Part shown: positions 45,880 to 57,385 of the stretch, piece by piece
How the letters are laid out: each line of letters starts with the position of its first letter
Position numbering within the stretch: position 1 is the first letter of the stretch
From: Tetraselmis striata
Lineage: Eukaryota > Chlorophyta > Chlorodendrophyceae > Chlorodendrales > Chlorodendraceae
Assembly (NCBI GenBank): GCA_006384855.1
Contig: VCJN01003251.1
Span: forward strand, 1 to 64,000
Direction of reading: 5' to 3'
Length of the DNA stretch: 64,000 bases
Position numbers and translations under genes: made by a program
Notes under the pieces: model-generated
What the model was told of the DNA's origin: nothing
The model's input: the letters and a program-made list of their open reading frames with translations, nothing else
Databases searched by the model: none

Positions 45880-46476
45880 GTCTATAGTGAAAACACTTCT
45901 AGAGTGCAAAGGGGGGGTGGGGTTCCCGGTCTGTAATTTCCCACTACTATAGTGACTATTCTGTACTTTAGCGCAGTGCCGTATGCCAGAGGCGACGCGG
46001 CGGCGCCTGCATACTGTATGCTTTTCGTTGCGGTACATTAGCGACTTTACTAGTATGCACCTCGTGACAGACCCGCCGGCCACCGCCAATTCACATGCGC
46101 GGCTTTAGCTGTCCCGACAGCGCCACCCACCATGTAAGATGGCGGACCTTGTTTGCTCATATCTGCACGCACGGGGGGTAAGCCGGCAACCACGCCAGAT
46201 TGCAACCATACGCAGCTAAAGGAGTGTGGTGCGCGCGGATGCTAAAACGTCCTACACCTTCTCTGCAATGCCGAGTACTATGTCCCAGTGTTGCAAATGT
46301 CGTGTGCGAAACCATGTTGTGACTATTGCTATCGCGGAAATTCTACTCTATTCTATTACATAGTGAATATTTAACTATGCAAGTATAAGCTGTAAACTCC
46401 TATAGTGAATGCCATCATAGTGAACTCACTTCTATAGTGCAAGAGGGAGGGGGACCCGAGTTTTCACTATAGAAGT
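45880..46476. repeat. TATAGTGAA-rich segment bounded by about 45 bp direct repeats
   Basis: 45880-45925 and 46416-46460 share the order TATAGTGAA, CACTTCTA.AGTGCAA and a GGGGG/CCC block. In the right copy ACTTCTATAGTG (46428-46439) and its exact reverse complement (46465-46476) form a 12 bp stem with a 25 base loop. TATAGTGA also occurs at about 45868, 45949 and 46401. It may be a small nonautonomous element. Confidence 0.5.
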
Positions 46477-48050
46477 GTTATTGTCACGGTAATTAGCAAT
46501 ATACGATTCGAGATGTTCGTAGCAGTCGATGTGCTCGTGTGAACTGCAAAAGCGCTACTGCATATCCATATTTCAAAAGTAGTATTGCCATCCACTTGTA
46601 TATCGTCATCAACACATCACAATATTAGGTATTGAAAGTACAGTACCAATAAGTAAGTCTTTCCCGCCCCTCCTCCCCCCTTCCCTCTTCCCCTCGCCCC
46701 TGAACCTCCGGCCCTCCGATCCTTTCCGCTGCCCCTATCATCTTTACCGCCCATGTGCCAAGGGAGGTGTTCGTCACCATGGACCCGTTCTGTGATCTAA
46801 GCCAACCGCCGCCCACTCCAAGGCCCTACACCTCGCGAGCCTCTACCTCCCGTCCTGCCTCTCCCCCTTCCAAGCCCGCCCTTCCCGCCCTCCCCCAACC
46901 CCCTCCGCCCCAGAATTTGCGGCGCGCTGGCACGTAGCCGCGCTCATGGAAACCACCACCCGAGGCCGCCCTCGCCTCTGCAGTCTACACACACCGTACA
47001 CCAGTCACGCGGGATCCAGTTTTTCTAGTCCACAGCACACGCCACGCCGTGGGTATTTCTCGGTCGCCCGCTTGCAAGGCCGGGCAATTGCTGACCCACA
47101 GAGGGACAAACACCGTAATGCATGCATGCGAGACACATTCTAACCAAACTCGTGACTGAAGGAGAGAATAAAGTGAGAAACTTCCCGGATGTTGCCACGC
47201 TTAATGCTTCATAAGAGAAACGGACAAGGTCGCCGCAGCTAGGGTTTGAGGTTGCTCGCGCCTTAAAGACCGGCGCCGCACATCATTCACCGAACATGGC
47301 CTCGATTGTTGGCTCGCTTGAGACCGGAGCCGATCGCAATGCCGCGGCGGCGGATCTCATGCTCCTACTACGGCCATGACGACACCATGCCAGTGAGAAG
47401 CATCCGTGGACACCGTCAAGGACTCATACGGCCGTGGTGGCGATGATTGTCGGATGCCCAAGCACTTGGCCCCTTGCGCCACCTTCAGTCATAGGTTTGA
47501 CATAGCCTCTATACCAATGCCTCATTTCAACGCTCAAAGATCCATGCATCAAATAGGTAAACCAGGGACACGCCCCGTCGATAGGATATTGCCCGGGAGA
47601 ACCGCATGCATCGAATAATCGGGGACCTCATGTGCAAGAAGTAGATATCCACCCTGCTGCCGTGCGGACAGACAACGGTGCTTGTAAATAAGAATAGACA
47701 ATACGTACTGCTCGTATCCGCTTACAAACGACTTTTCTCGTACATATATATCACGTTCCAATGACGTGCGATGATGGGTCTTGGCGGCATGCGGCATCTG
47801 AGATACGAGTACGAGTACATGCATAATACTAACCTCCGAAATATTGCTCCCCCCGCCGCCTCCCTGTTGCGCATGTATATCATCGTCCGTAGTATATCAC
47901 TACACATTATAGTATGATGTACATTATAGTATCATCCGGCATAGTACGAGTACTATTCCTTTATCTCCGGTATGTAACGCGCCGGCGGTGGTTTATATAT
48001 AAGAGTACCAGTACGACGGGGCACAGCCAACGGATACAAAGTTCGAGTAA
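46477..48050. other. No confident gene; one SINE copy
   Basis: A 60-codon proline-rich frame at 46755-46937 (VPREVFVTMDPFCDLSQPP) is the only protein-like stretch and is not assignable. A SINE copy lies at 47430-47645. The rest is without features I can support. Confidence 0.45.
47430..47645 (-). mobile_element. tRNA-derived SINE, copy 4 (diverged)
   Basis: On the minus strand it carries CACATGAGGTCCCCGATTATT, CAATATCCTATCGACGGGGC, TGTCCCTGGTTTACC, TTGATGCATGGATC, GAGGCATTGGTATAGAGGC, and GGTGGCGCAAGGGGCCAAGTG. These match the order of the other copies from the B-box region on; the A-box end and the conserved 3' tail are eroded. Confidence 0.6.
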
Positions 48051-48053
48051 GGA

Positions 48054-49035
48054 TTAGCTATCGGTGATGTCCCCACCACCACCATGATCATCATCAACAC
48101 CAGCGGACGCCGCCGTGTCCACATCAGCCGTCGGTACAGCTGCCTTGGCGTCGCCAGCATCGTTGTCCGAAGACATGTTGAGATCAACATGCCCGAACAC
48201 ATCCCTCTCCATCGGCATGAACATGTCCGCCGCGCCGGCCATCTTGACGGGATTGGCCTTATCAGCGGAGAGTGATGGGCTGAGCTTGTTGAGCATGTCA
48301 CTCAACTCATCTAGCACTGCCGCAGGCACGGCAAACTTGTTGATGGGGTCCTCGTTCGCTGCAACGCGGTTGTAGTGACGAACCTGAGAGGACATGTCAT
48401 GCATATCAGTGCATGCGTTTGTATCTCGGTGGCGCACCAACGGATCGCCACATCGGAGCCATGTAGCTCCTGCAATGATGCCATGAACCACTCCATAGCC
48501 TGACCGACTTTACACTGCAGCATAGGTTTGGTACCAGCCTCCTCGGCAGCCTCCAACTTCTCCATGATCCATGCCAGCATGTGTGGCGCTTCCAGAGCAA
48601 CGCCTTCATCAATGCATGGATGGTGCCAGCATCCAACGGCTGCACCTTTCAGGTACAATTTGGTGGGAAAGAGATAACCAAGATGTTCTTTATGAAAAGG
48701 CCATAGAGATCTCCAACCTTCCACATGAATGCCTCGGGTGGAATGTTGTGGGCGTTGCAGCTGCCGGCTAGGAGGATAGCGGGGTTAGTGCCGTTGTTGC
48801 TCTTGGGGTAGAGGTAGCAATTAAATTTGCGAATGACATCTTACCATATTTGATTGCGCATCCATATGGAATCGTTGTCTTAGTACTACGCACCAATCTT
48901 GGTGGGGTGCCAATGCTGTCCAAAGCAACGCGGCTTTGTGGCCTTGCCGATGAACACATGCTTCCATAAGTCGGTGCCCGTGGCATTGAAGAACATGCCC
49001 GTTGTCATGCGATCCTTAGCAGTTTTGCTACCTTT
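48054..49035 (-). pseudogene. pogo/Tigger-like (DDE_1) transposase, decayed
   Basis: Minus-strand reading from about 49035 gives GSKTAKDRMTTGMFFNATGT, then WKHVFIGKATKPRCF. Further on come ILLAGSCNAH, ISFPPNCT and QPLDAGTIHALMKAL (about 48650-48605). These are the ordered landmarks of the CENP-B/pogo DDE_1 domain (KDR.T...NA.G, GK..KPRCF, LL.DN..AH, PPN.TS..QPLD.G). The expected aspartate before N-x-AH is not visible, stop codons interrupt after GQHWHPTKIGA and after PPNCT, and the frame changes around QPLDAG. A 145-codon open tail (48054-48491) ends in an acidic, Asp/Gly-rich stretch. The element is inactive; no terminal repeats were identified. Confidence 0.75.
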
Positions 49036-49424
49036 GCGATTGGTTTGCTACTCAACTTATTGCTAGCAATAAGCAACATGAATTTGATAGAACATATATT
49101 CCGAATTGATGCCAATACTACATCCTGACCCCTTGCTACGCTATGTTAGTATTGTTTCCGGATACCCTCATATTTGTGGCCTGTACATTGCGCAAAACAT
49201 GTATGTTCTACGCAATGTGTTACTTTGATTTGCGGCTCAGTGGGCCCGATATTTAGGTCGGTCGCAAACATCGCGATATTTGTGACCAGCGAGGCCAGTC
49301 GCAAATCATCCAGCCGCAAACCGGCGGGTGATTTGCGGCTATGGCTCAAATAAAAGGCAACTCGGTGTTGACCGTTTGCGAATACGGGTACTCGCGAGCC
49401 GCAGCCGTAAATTCATACCGCCGG

Positions 49425-49895
49425 GTCCCGTACTACGAGTATTTCCAATTACGATTCAAACTGAAACGTGGCCAAGCGATAATTATGCGCGCGAAAAAGT
49501 CCGAGGCAAGTTGTAGTCGGAACATATCGTCATCATCAGCCTCCGAGCCTCGCGTACGAGGATAATCCTTACCCAGAAGGCGGGGTACCCGTACGAGTAT
49601 TTTGCGGTTACGATTCAAACTGAAACGCGGCCAAGCGATAATTATGCGCGCGAAAAAGTCCGAGGCAACTTGCAGTCGGAACATGTCATCACCATCAGCC
49701 TCCGAATCTCGCGTACGAGGATAATCCTTACCCAGAAGGGGTACCCGTACGAGTATTTGTGGTTACGATTCAAACTGGAACGCGGCCAAGCGATAATTAT
49801 TGGCGCGAAAAAGTCCGAGGCAAGTTGTAGTCGGAACATGTCATCACCATCACCATCACCATCACCTCAGCTTCGCGTACGAGGATAATCCTTGC
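49425..49895 (+). repeat. Tandem repeat, about 160 bp unit x3
   Basis: GCGTACGAGGATAATCC occurs at 49552, 49711 and 49875 (offsets 159 and 164). Between, TTACGATTCAAACTG, GGCCAAGCGATAATTATG and GCGAAAAAGTCCGAGGCAA repeat. The third unit has an expanded (ACCATC)n near 49845-49866. Confidence 0.9.
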
Positions 49896-49960
49896 CAGTA
49901 GCGCGACCCGGCAGATGGCGGCCGTCCCGTTCCTGTCGAGACCTGTTGCCCTCCCCCCCT

Positions 49961-49986
49961 CCCCCCCCCCCCCCCCCCCCCCCCCC
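49961..49986. repeat. Poly-C tract, 26 bases
   Basis: Uninterrupted C26 about 95 bases upstream of the amino acid permease start codon, so likely in its 5' UTR or promoter. Confidence 0.95.
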
Positions 49987-50080
49987 GCCGCGCGCCCAGC
50001 CCTCTGGGAATATCGGTCGGAGCCCCCCAGCGGCTACTCGGCTAAGGCAGTCGCTGAGCCGCTCGGCTGCTGAGCGGGCG

Positions 50081-52690
50081 ATGGAAGGCGGAACCGGCGG
50101 CGGTGGCTCGGAGCCGGCCACCTCTGCCCCAGGGGGAGCGGCTTACGCACCACCAGACTCCGTGTTCGGAGGAACAGACGCTGGTGGATTGACCCAGTCA
50201 GTGCGTACTGGCGAACGGCCGCTGCATTCACTGCACTGCAGCAACGAGAGCTATCGGCATGCCATGCTCAGCGCGACAGGCACGCTGGGTCTGGGTTGCC
50301 TTGGCAGGTGGGGGCAACCGCGCCTGTGTGGGAGCTCCAGTCAGTCCTGGTGCCTGAGCATACACGGCAGCAGGCATTCCATGTGTATGGCATCAGCTGC
50401 ATGTATATCGCGACCCTATATATCACTTCATTGCATCTGAATCATCGCGCTCATTCTCTCCTCCCGATGTGCCTCCCTACACGCAGCTCCGTGCTGCCCA
50501 CCCCGTACGCCTTCTCAAAGACCGGCGTCGCCTGCGGCCTGTTCCTCATGCTGGTGGTAGCATACGCGAATGCCTTCACTGCGGAGCTGCTGCTGAAGGC
50601 GGCGGCGGCGACGCGCACCGACACCTACGAGGCGTGCGCGGAGGCCGTGGGGGGGCGGAGATGGAAGGTGTGGCGTGCTCGGCTTCTCCTTCCAGCAATG
50701 CCACCGTTGCCGAAAGTGGTCATCATAGCTGCGGCAGGGAAGCAGAGCTGCATCTTTCTTCTCCACTCACCACTCATGTGCGACCTGTGCAGATATGGGT
50801 GCAAGTCACGCTTCTGGCGCTGCTGTTTGGCAACACCTGTGGCTCCGTGGCGCTGCTGTCCGATGTGGGCAATGTGATCATGGCCAAGCTGCAGCAACCG
50901 CCGGATGGGGCCACACTCGCGGCTGGCTCCGCGGACGGACTTGCCATTCAGCTGCTGCTAGTGTTTGGGCTTGTCTTCCCACTGTGCATGCTGCGGGACA
51001 TCCGCTCCGTGAGCGCCACCTACCAAAGCACCCTCATGTACGCTTCCAACCCCCTCCTGACCATGACACGCTGACACGCCATCTGGCCCAATGTGCAGCT
51101 TGACAACTGCGCCCCGCTGGCTGCGCTGGTGATCGTCGCCCTCATTGGCGCCATCATGTACCGCGCCATTGAGACTGGCTTCCCTGCCATCGCGAGTGGC
51201 GACATGCCCATCTGGGTACCGACGGTGGGACTGCCCCCCCCCACCCCCCCCACTTCCCCCCCTCTCCTAAGCCATTATTGCTTAGCCTGGTACCTACCAA
51301 TGGCTGATGCAATGCTTGTTTGACCCAACAGGACGTGGCCGCCATCCCGGAGGCGGTCTCCCTGCTCGGCTTTGCTTTCTACCTGCACCCATGCCTCATC
51401 CCAGTGCTGCGGGAGATGCCCCCTGGCGGTCTGGGGCTGCGGGCCACCGTGTCAGCGACGCGAGTCGTTCTGTATGGTGGGTCCCGCCAGCAGCGCTGCG
51501 CACAACCCAGGCTCAATCCCACAACACATATACTGTGGTGCCAACCTGCTCTATGCCACATGCTTTGTCGCCCTACAACTGGCCGCTCACGCCCCCCACC
51601 ATGCCTCATGCACCATGCCTGGTCCCACCCATGCAGGTATCTGCATGGCAGTGTACGGTGCGACGGGCTTCTTTGGCGCATCCAGCTTCGGTGAGGACAC
51701 CAAGGGAGATGTGCTGCAGAATGAAATCATCGGCGGTACGCCTGCTGTGGTGCTCATCAGCGCGGTGGCAGCCTACTTGGCGGTGGGTCAAGCTCTCCTG
51801 CCTGCCGATCTTCGCTGCGTTCATGCTGCGGAGCTTTGCATGGCACCCAGGCTACGCAGATGGCGCAGAGCGGCTCCTCCTCTCTGTCCTTATCGGCCAA
51901 TGTGAACAATGCGCAGGTGTCCATCCCACCTATATTCCACGTGCTGCGCTCATCCTTCCGCCAGCTCGTCACACCTGGCGCGGAGTTCTCATGGGGTGTG
52001 CGCCCCCCCTCCCCCCTCCCCTCCCACACACACACATCGAAGGGTTGCGTGATCTCTATCAGCCATGCCTTATTGTCCCCAATGCTTCGTGCTGCATCCC
52101 GAAACAAGTTTTACACTGTGTAGCCTCATGCTGGAAATATCGCCGCTGAATCCGCCTTGTGCACCCTGCATCCCCAGTGCGGCATAGCTTGGAGACAGCC
52201 GGGCTGTTGGGTGCTGCCGTGGCCGTTTCCATTCTGTTCTCTAGCCAGGCGGAGAAGATATTTGCCATCACGGGCTCCACTGGCGTCTGCATGGCATGCT
52301 ACGTGCTGCCTATCTGCATCTACCGCCGCGAGCGGCACGCGCGCTTTCTGGCCCATCAGGAAGCAACGCAATTGGAGGCAGATGCCTCAGAGACCCTCAG
52401 CCATCCGCTGTTGGGTGACCCCCCCCCCCCCCCCCCCTTTGTGCCATTTTCCTTTCATTATGTCCCACCATCACATGGTGATGCCCATACTCTAATGCTA
52501 ATTGCGGCCAATATGGTGTTAAGCCATGCCCATCTGCCACTACTACGTTGTTGTGTCCAACACATCAGATTCCAGGCAGAGATCACCGAAGCCGCCGCAA
52601 CTTCTGGAGACAGTCACCTCCTTCGCTGTGCTCTTTATTGGTGTCGGCACTAGCGTGCTTGCACTGTGGGTGGCGCTGTCCAGGTCATGA
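50081..52690 (+). CDS. Amino acid/auxin permease family transporter (AAAP, SLC38/AVT-like), two frame breaks
   Basis: Exons 50081-50307, 50487-50667, 50793-51008, 51099-51215, 51332-51476, 51637-51995, 52178-52414 and 52569-52690, with consistent phases apart from two breaks, giving about 535 aa. A Gly/Ala-rich N-terminus leads to the family hallmark around the first junction (GTLGLGCLG joined to SVLPTPYAFSKTG). About eleven membrane segments follow, including CGLFLMLVVAYANAF, VTLLALLFGNTCGSV, LQLLLVFGLVFPLCML-like, AALVIVALIGAIMY, SLLGFAFYLHPCLIP, AVVLISAVAAYLAV, LPIFAAFMLRS, AAVAVSILF, CMACYVLPICIY and AVLFIGVGTSVLALWV. It should move neutral amino acids across the plasma or vacuolar membrane by proton or sodium coupling; the substrate cannot be read. 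Inside exon 6 the frame shifts by +1 twice, near 51786 (GGTGGG run) and near 51833 (AGCTTT), with no room for introns. These could be assembly errors or true damage. A long C-tract UTR lies upstream and TGTAA downstream. Confidence 0.85.
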
Positions 52691-52759
52691 CATGGCTGTC
52701 ACACATGCCTCGAGGATTTCAGGCCCGGCATGGCTGTGAAGGTCGTGCCTTTCACAGTA

Positions 52760-52764
52760 TGTAA
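52760..52764 (+). terminator. Polyadenylation signal TGTAA for the AAAP transporter
   Basis: TGTAA 69 bases after the inferred stop codon, matching the chlorophyte signal seen after the dynein LC1 gene. Confidence 0.5.
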
Positions 52765-53656
52765 AAGTACTTGCAGACTATTTTGTTGGAGTAAGTTCTT
52801 TCTTGTAAATTGGTCCCGCTACCATCCTGTTACACAAGAGTAAACGTACATGTGAGAAGGCCGCCTTGCGTCATGGGCTGAAAGGCATTGATGCACCTCA
52901 CTAAGCGTACAGGTGTGGCCTAGCAGAATAGATGTGTAGACATACGAGTTGGCACCAGAGCAGTTGCCATGTAGCAGGCACTGCGCTTTCCATGAAGTGG
53001 TTCTGCGCTGTGATTGGTGGGTATTTTGGCTGCTGCATCTGCTACCTATTGTGCTTGTCTTTGCGGCAGCATGTGGGTGTAGAGCGCCGGCGTGGACGGC
53101 CACTCCAATGATTGGCGTCTGAAGGAATGCATGATGGGTGGTGTTCTGTCAGTGCTGCTGGGCGTACATGGTTAGTATAATAATTGTTTGGCCCGGCTGC
53201 TGATGGACCTCTTGAGCTGTACCGGCATGGGTACACGCCCACACCGTTAAAACGTAGTTGTTGTCGCAAGACATGCTAGGAGATGTGTGTGTGATAGCTG
53301 CACATGAAAGAGTGTTGCATCTTGGCCAGTTTCTTCGGGGGCCGGCATCCCCAAATTCGATGGTCAGATGTGTGTATCTAATACATCCATGTATACATGC
53401 TTGCATGCCTTCTGCTGTGCAATTGCGCCGCGAGTAGGACAAGCAGGAAACCGTGTAAGTTCATAATAATTATTGCCGTACGCAATGCAAAGTTACGACT
53501 GTTAACGCAACCCATTCATATCAGTACCATCGGTAGATATGTTATAGAGTCCCGCGGAACCCACACTTTCTCACCGTGGGGAAGTGCTTAGCAGCTTACC
53601 CGATTGGGATGCGGTGATGCTCTCTGACTACACTCAGCTCCATGTAACTTCCCATA

Positions 53657-53657
53657 C

Positions 53658-53722
<65 letters not shown>
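53657..53722. repeat. Compound (CT)n(CA)n microsatellite
   Basis: About 21 CT units passing directly into about 13 CA units. Confidence 0.95.
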
Positions 53723-55305
53723 ATTATGTATGCTATGCTGCACGTATGTTTCGCTAGATCCCATCCCCTCCGGGAGCTACGAGTACTACGGACTAGCGCT
53801 GGCATTTAGGCCATCAAGCTTGATTTGTTTATGTTTTAGCCCCCCCCCCCCCCCCCCCCACCACTTTTGAGCACCCCAGATCTCTTCTGCTACGCTTAAT
53901 ACCTGTACCGCAGAATGGAGATCGGTACCGGTATAGCTATGGCATCAGGCTAAGCAGAGCAGCGCGCTCAACTGCACCATGTACAAATATCTTGTTCTGG
54001 GCCCATATTTACGCCCCTCGTTTTCTGAGAGGAAAACAACGGGCACCTAAAGGCTAGAGCGACAAAAAAAGTTCGGATGGCCTTTTATCATCGGTAAAAA
54101 CCGACACTATTATCTTCTTGTTATACTAGGACACCGCCAGTGCAATTTTACAAAACAGGATGTACCCGCAAGTACATTTAGATATGCATGTTCAGTGCAG
54201 AAAAAGATTCAGATAGAACAGCATGGATCAGGCTAATTGTGCATTTCAAATACTCGTACTGGTACCGCCCATACACTCGCGCTCTCGATGGTGAGGATGG
54301 TCCCTACGACGTACCGTCAGCATTGCCGATGATTACAGGCGGACGATGTAGTGTCGTCAAGATCGTCAGATTACGGGGACCAATGCACCCGGGCAGTACT
54401 GGTCTTTTGAACTACTCGCGACGGATATTTACCGTGGCAACAGCTGGAATATCAGTTGTCCACGCTGCTTGTATTCACTCGCTCTTAGCAATACTTGTAC
54501 GAGTAGTCGCTACTGTACTGCTCTCGTCATCAAGGTTTTATGCCGCTGCCGCCGCGATTGCGCAGCATTTTGATGTAATCCTTACAGGGTACACACATTC
54601 CGTAATTCATCTGTCGTCTACTACTCCGCAATTTTGATTTGGGGTGCCCGGAATGAGCAAGTATTGTGTTATGTAGGCTCGCCATGCAGTGATGTAGTGT
54701 ACGGACTGCATGCGCGTACGAGTATTCTCATGCAAATATGATGGATATGAATGATCCGTGGACTAGCGCTAGCGACTACTCTTTCTCATCATGCCGTACC
54801 TAATGCGCAGCGTTGCTCTCATCATCAATGCCGCGAGGGGCGAAAGAATCGGATAAAGCAGTAAGGTGGACATGCGGATGAGCGTGTGGATCCCGCAAAC
54901 ATATGCAATGATACACGAATTAACGCACCGCGGACGAAGGCTTGCCGCCGGTAGTCCTGACGCTCTGCTAGCCACCATTTGTCAAATATAGTAATAAGCG
55001 AGTGAATGATCTCCACCCGTAAACGATAGTACTGTGGTCATAATCATGATTGTTTTTTTATTGATCACTGACGATGAATTCCCCGGTTTTAGCACTTGGT
55101 ATGGACGAGAATTTCCCCATTCGGTTGCTCGCGCTGCATGCAATTAAGCCACTTATATACGGTAGAATGCTATCAAATATACATATCGTAATAAATACTA
55201 GAAGACTACATCACACACACACACACACATGTATGCGTATATACATGTATAATTATGTCTAACATATATGTATGACTGTATATGCGTGTGTGTACATGTA
55301 TGTGT

Positions 55306-55308
<3 letters not shown>

Positions 55309-55339
<31 letters not shown>
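55309..55339. repeat. (GT)n microsatellite
   Basis: About fifteen GT units, preceded by TATG/TGTG-rich sequence and by a (CA)n run at 55212-55229. Confidence 0.9.
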
Positions 55340-55340
<1 letters not shown>

Positions 55341-55609
55341 ATTTTAAGGATGAATGGGTGATTTTTCTAGCATATAAATCATGCTCGCATGCCACGTGAT
55401 AGCGGTACTTGTATGTATTCCAATACGTATCAATTGTATGTATGCTCGTAGTGCTGCTATACTCCAGTAGGAACATCATATCTCAACATGAACGAGCCAA
55501 AGCGGTATATAACTCTATGAAGTAACTTGACAGTTGAATCAGCGATGCGTAGATTTTTCAGAAAATTTTAGAAGAACGGGTTCTATATCACTGGCCTACA
55601 GTTCCATGA

Positions 55610-55850
55610 ATTGCATTGCCAGCGCTTTGAAGTACCAGCAGCGAGCGTTTGCATTGCCAACCCTTTGAAGTACCAGAGTTTTTTTTCCATTACCAACAGC
55701 GAGTATCGAGTACCAGTACCAGTACCCGCAGTACGAGTAGCGAGTAGCGAGTACCAATACCAGCAGCGAGCGTTCGCATTGCCAGCGCTTTGAAGTACCA
55801 GAGTGGTTTTTTCCATTAGCAACGGCGAGTAGCGAGTACCGGTATTCATA
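55610..55850 (+). repeat. Tandem duplication, about 130-160 bp, of GTACCAG-rich sequence
   Basis: ATTGCCAGCGCTTTGAAGTA, CCAGCAGCGAGCGTTTGCAT and CCATTA.CAACAGCGAGTA recur as near copies (GCATTGCCAGCGCTTTGAAG again at about 55778). Internal short GAGTACC and GAGTAGC repeats add to it. Confidence 0.75.
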
Positions 55851-57094
55851 GCCTCCCAACCGTGAGATCGTAATCGGACGGCTGTGTAATTAAGGACCGT
55901 GGGCGGGCGGGTGGGGCGGGTGGGTGGGTGGGTGGATTATAGTACTTATTTTAGTAGTACATTCCAGTAGATAAGCGCTTATGTTATGCACCTACATGCC
56001 CGATCCGATGCTGCACTATAGTGCACTATAGTGCATTAGTGCAGCACTATACGGGTACCCTTACGGCAATAGAGCTCACCGCCGAAAAATCGACGCTTCG
56101 CTGGATTATTGCTCGTGCCAGAGATTTATAGTAGAAATAGCGACGTAGCTGATAATGGAATTTTATCGAACTTAAACAACATGTATATGTATTTTTAACT
56201 GACAGCCTCAAATTGAATGACACCTATCCCTATAACGGATAGATATGCTTGGTATTCACACCGGTTCCCGCAGGTACTCGTTTCTGAAGACCGTAAATGG
56301 GTCTCAAATCCGAGATGTGTAGCTAGCGACGCTTTTTGGTTACGTGGCACGCGTTACGTGCGTAATATTAGCACGTGACCGCTTGCGCTCCTCCCTCATC
56401 ATGCCGCCGCCAGCCACATCCCTGCCCGCGACACACAAGACGAGGCACATGAACGCCATCATATGCCTACGTTAGCACGCTGCTACCGCGGTATTCGCGT
56501 GATGGTGCCGGCCGGTGTGTCCGATTGGCATCGGTGGGGCGGGATGGGTTGGCGAGACAGGTGGTCACGTGGGCTCTGAGTTTTGATCAAATGACGTTAT
56601 ATTTGACTGCATCAACCGGTTTCTAATAATCACTACTCGTACTCGTTTCGGTAGTTGCATCTCATGATAGTGACCCCACTATCCACAGCTTCAACCCCGG
56701 GAGGATTTCATTTAGCGAATACCCAGGGAACCGGTGTGTTATATATATTGTTATTGGATCGTGCATAATGCGCCATGTAAATTGCAAAACACATTAGGGA
56801 TGGCAATGGATGGTTGAGACGAGGCATATGTATAGCATCCCTTTGCAACGCCCTAGCGCCATGATACCATCATCGGGGAGGGTTGCTAAGACTGTTGCTT
56901 AGCGGGTGCGGCGTTGCTTTTATGGCTTGGGTGTGCCACACGCTAGTCGATGCAATTACTTACCAACAAATTACCGGTAATATTGATCAATCGTATTTAA
57001 CATAAACTATTACATGCCCCCAAAACAAATAAAACCGATAATGTGTCAACTATGGAATAATATAAATAGTGAATTCAAAGCATGCTGGGCGATA

Positions 57095-57385
57095 AAGGTA
57101 AAGTAAGGTTCGCTTCGATCGGGGCCATTGGCCGAAGCCGGCCCATCACTTAAAATCTTGCTCCAAGTACAATCGTTGGTTTGGCATAGCCCTTACTTAG
57201 ACCATTGCCCCATGATGTCTAACCTCGAAGGGTTAATGCATCAACTAGATAAACCAAATTCTCCGGGACACGCCTGGTCGATATTGCCATGGCTCAATGG
57301 GAGAACCGGGAATCGAACCGGGGACCTCTCGTACAAGTTAGAAACCACCGCTCAACCCCAAGTGGACAGACAACGAGGCATGTTG
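57095..57385 (-). mobile_element. tRNA-derived SINE, copy 5
   Basis: On the minus strand: GTTGTCTGTCCACTTGGGGT then TGAGCGGTGG (A-box region), GAGAGGTCCCCGGTTCGATT then CCCGG (clear B box), GACCAGGCGTGTCCC, GTTGATGCATTAACCCTTC, GGGGCAATGGTCTAAG, GCCGGCTTCGGCCAATGGCC and a tail ending CGAACCTTACTTTACC. This copy shows the tRNA-like head most clearly; it lacks a separable mature tRNA and should not be annotated as a tRNA gene. Confidence 0.8.

Larger units (their letters stand above)
52765..57094. other. Noncoding, repeat-rich; no gene seen
   Basis: Holds (CT)n(CA)n at 53657-53722, C20 at 53840-53859, (CA)n at 55212-55229, (GT)n at 55309-55339, a 135 bp duplication at 55610-55850, G/T-rich (GGGT)n near 55901-55935 and a palindromic cluster near 56010-56050 (CACTATAGTGCACTATAGTG). 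The sequence is rich in GTACGAGTA-type words. Open frames (for example 54188-54637, 149 codons) show no domain. Confidence 0.55.

Noticed and set aside
54188..54637. 149-codon plus-strand ORF
   Set aside because: Balanced-looking in places, but no domain, no splice signals and surrounding repeat-type sequence. Not enough to call a gene.
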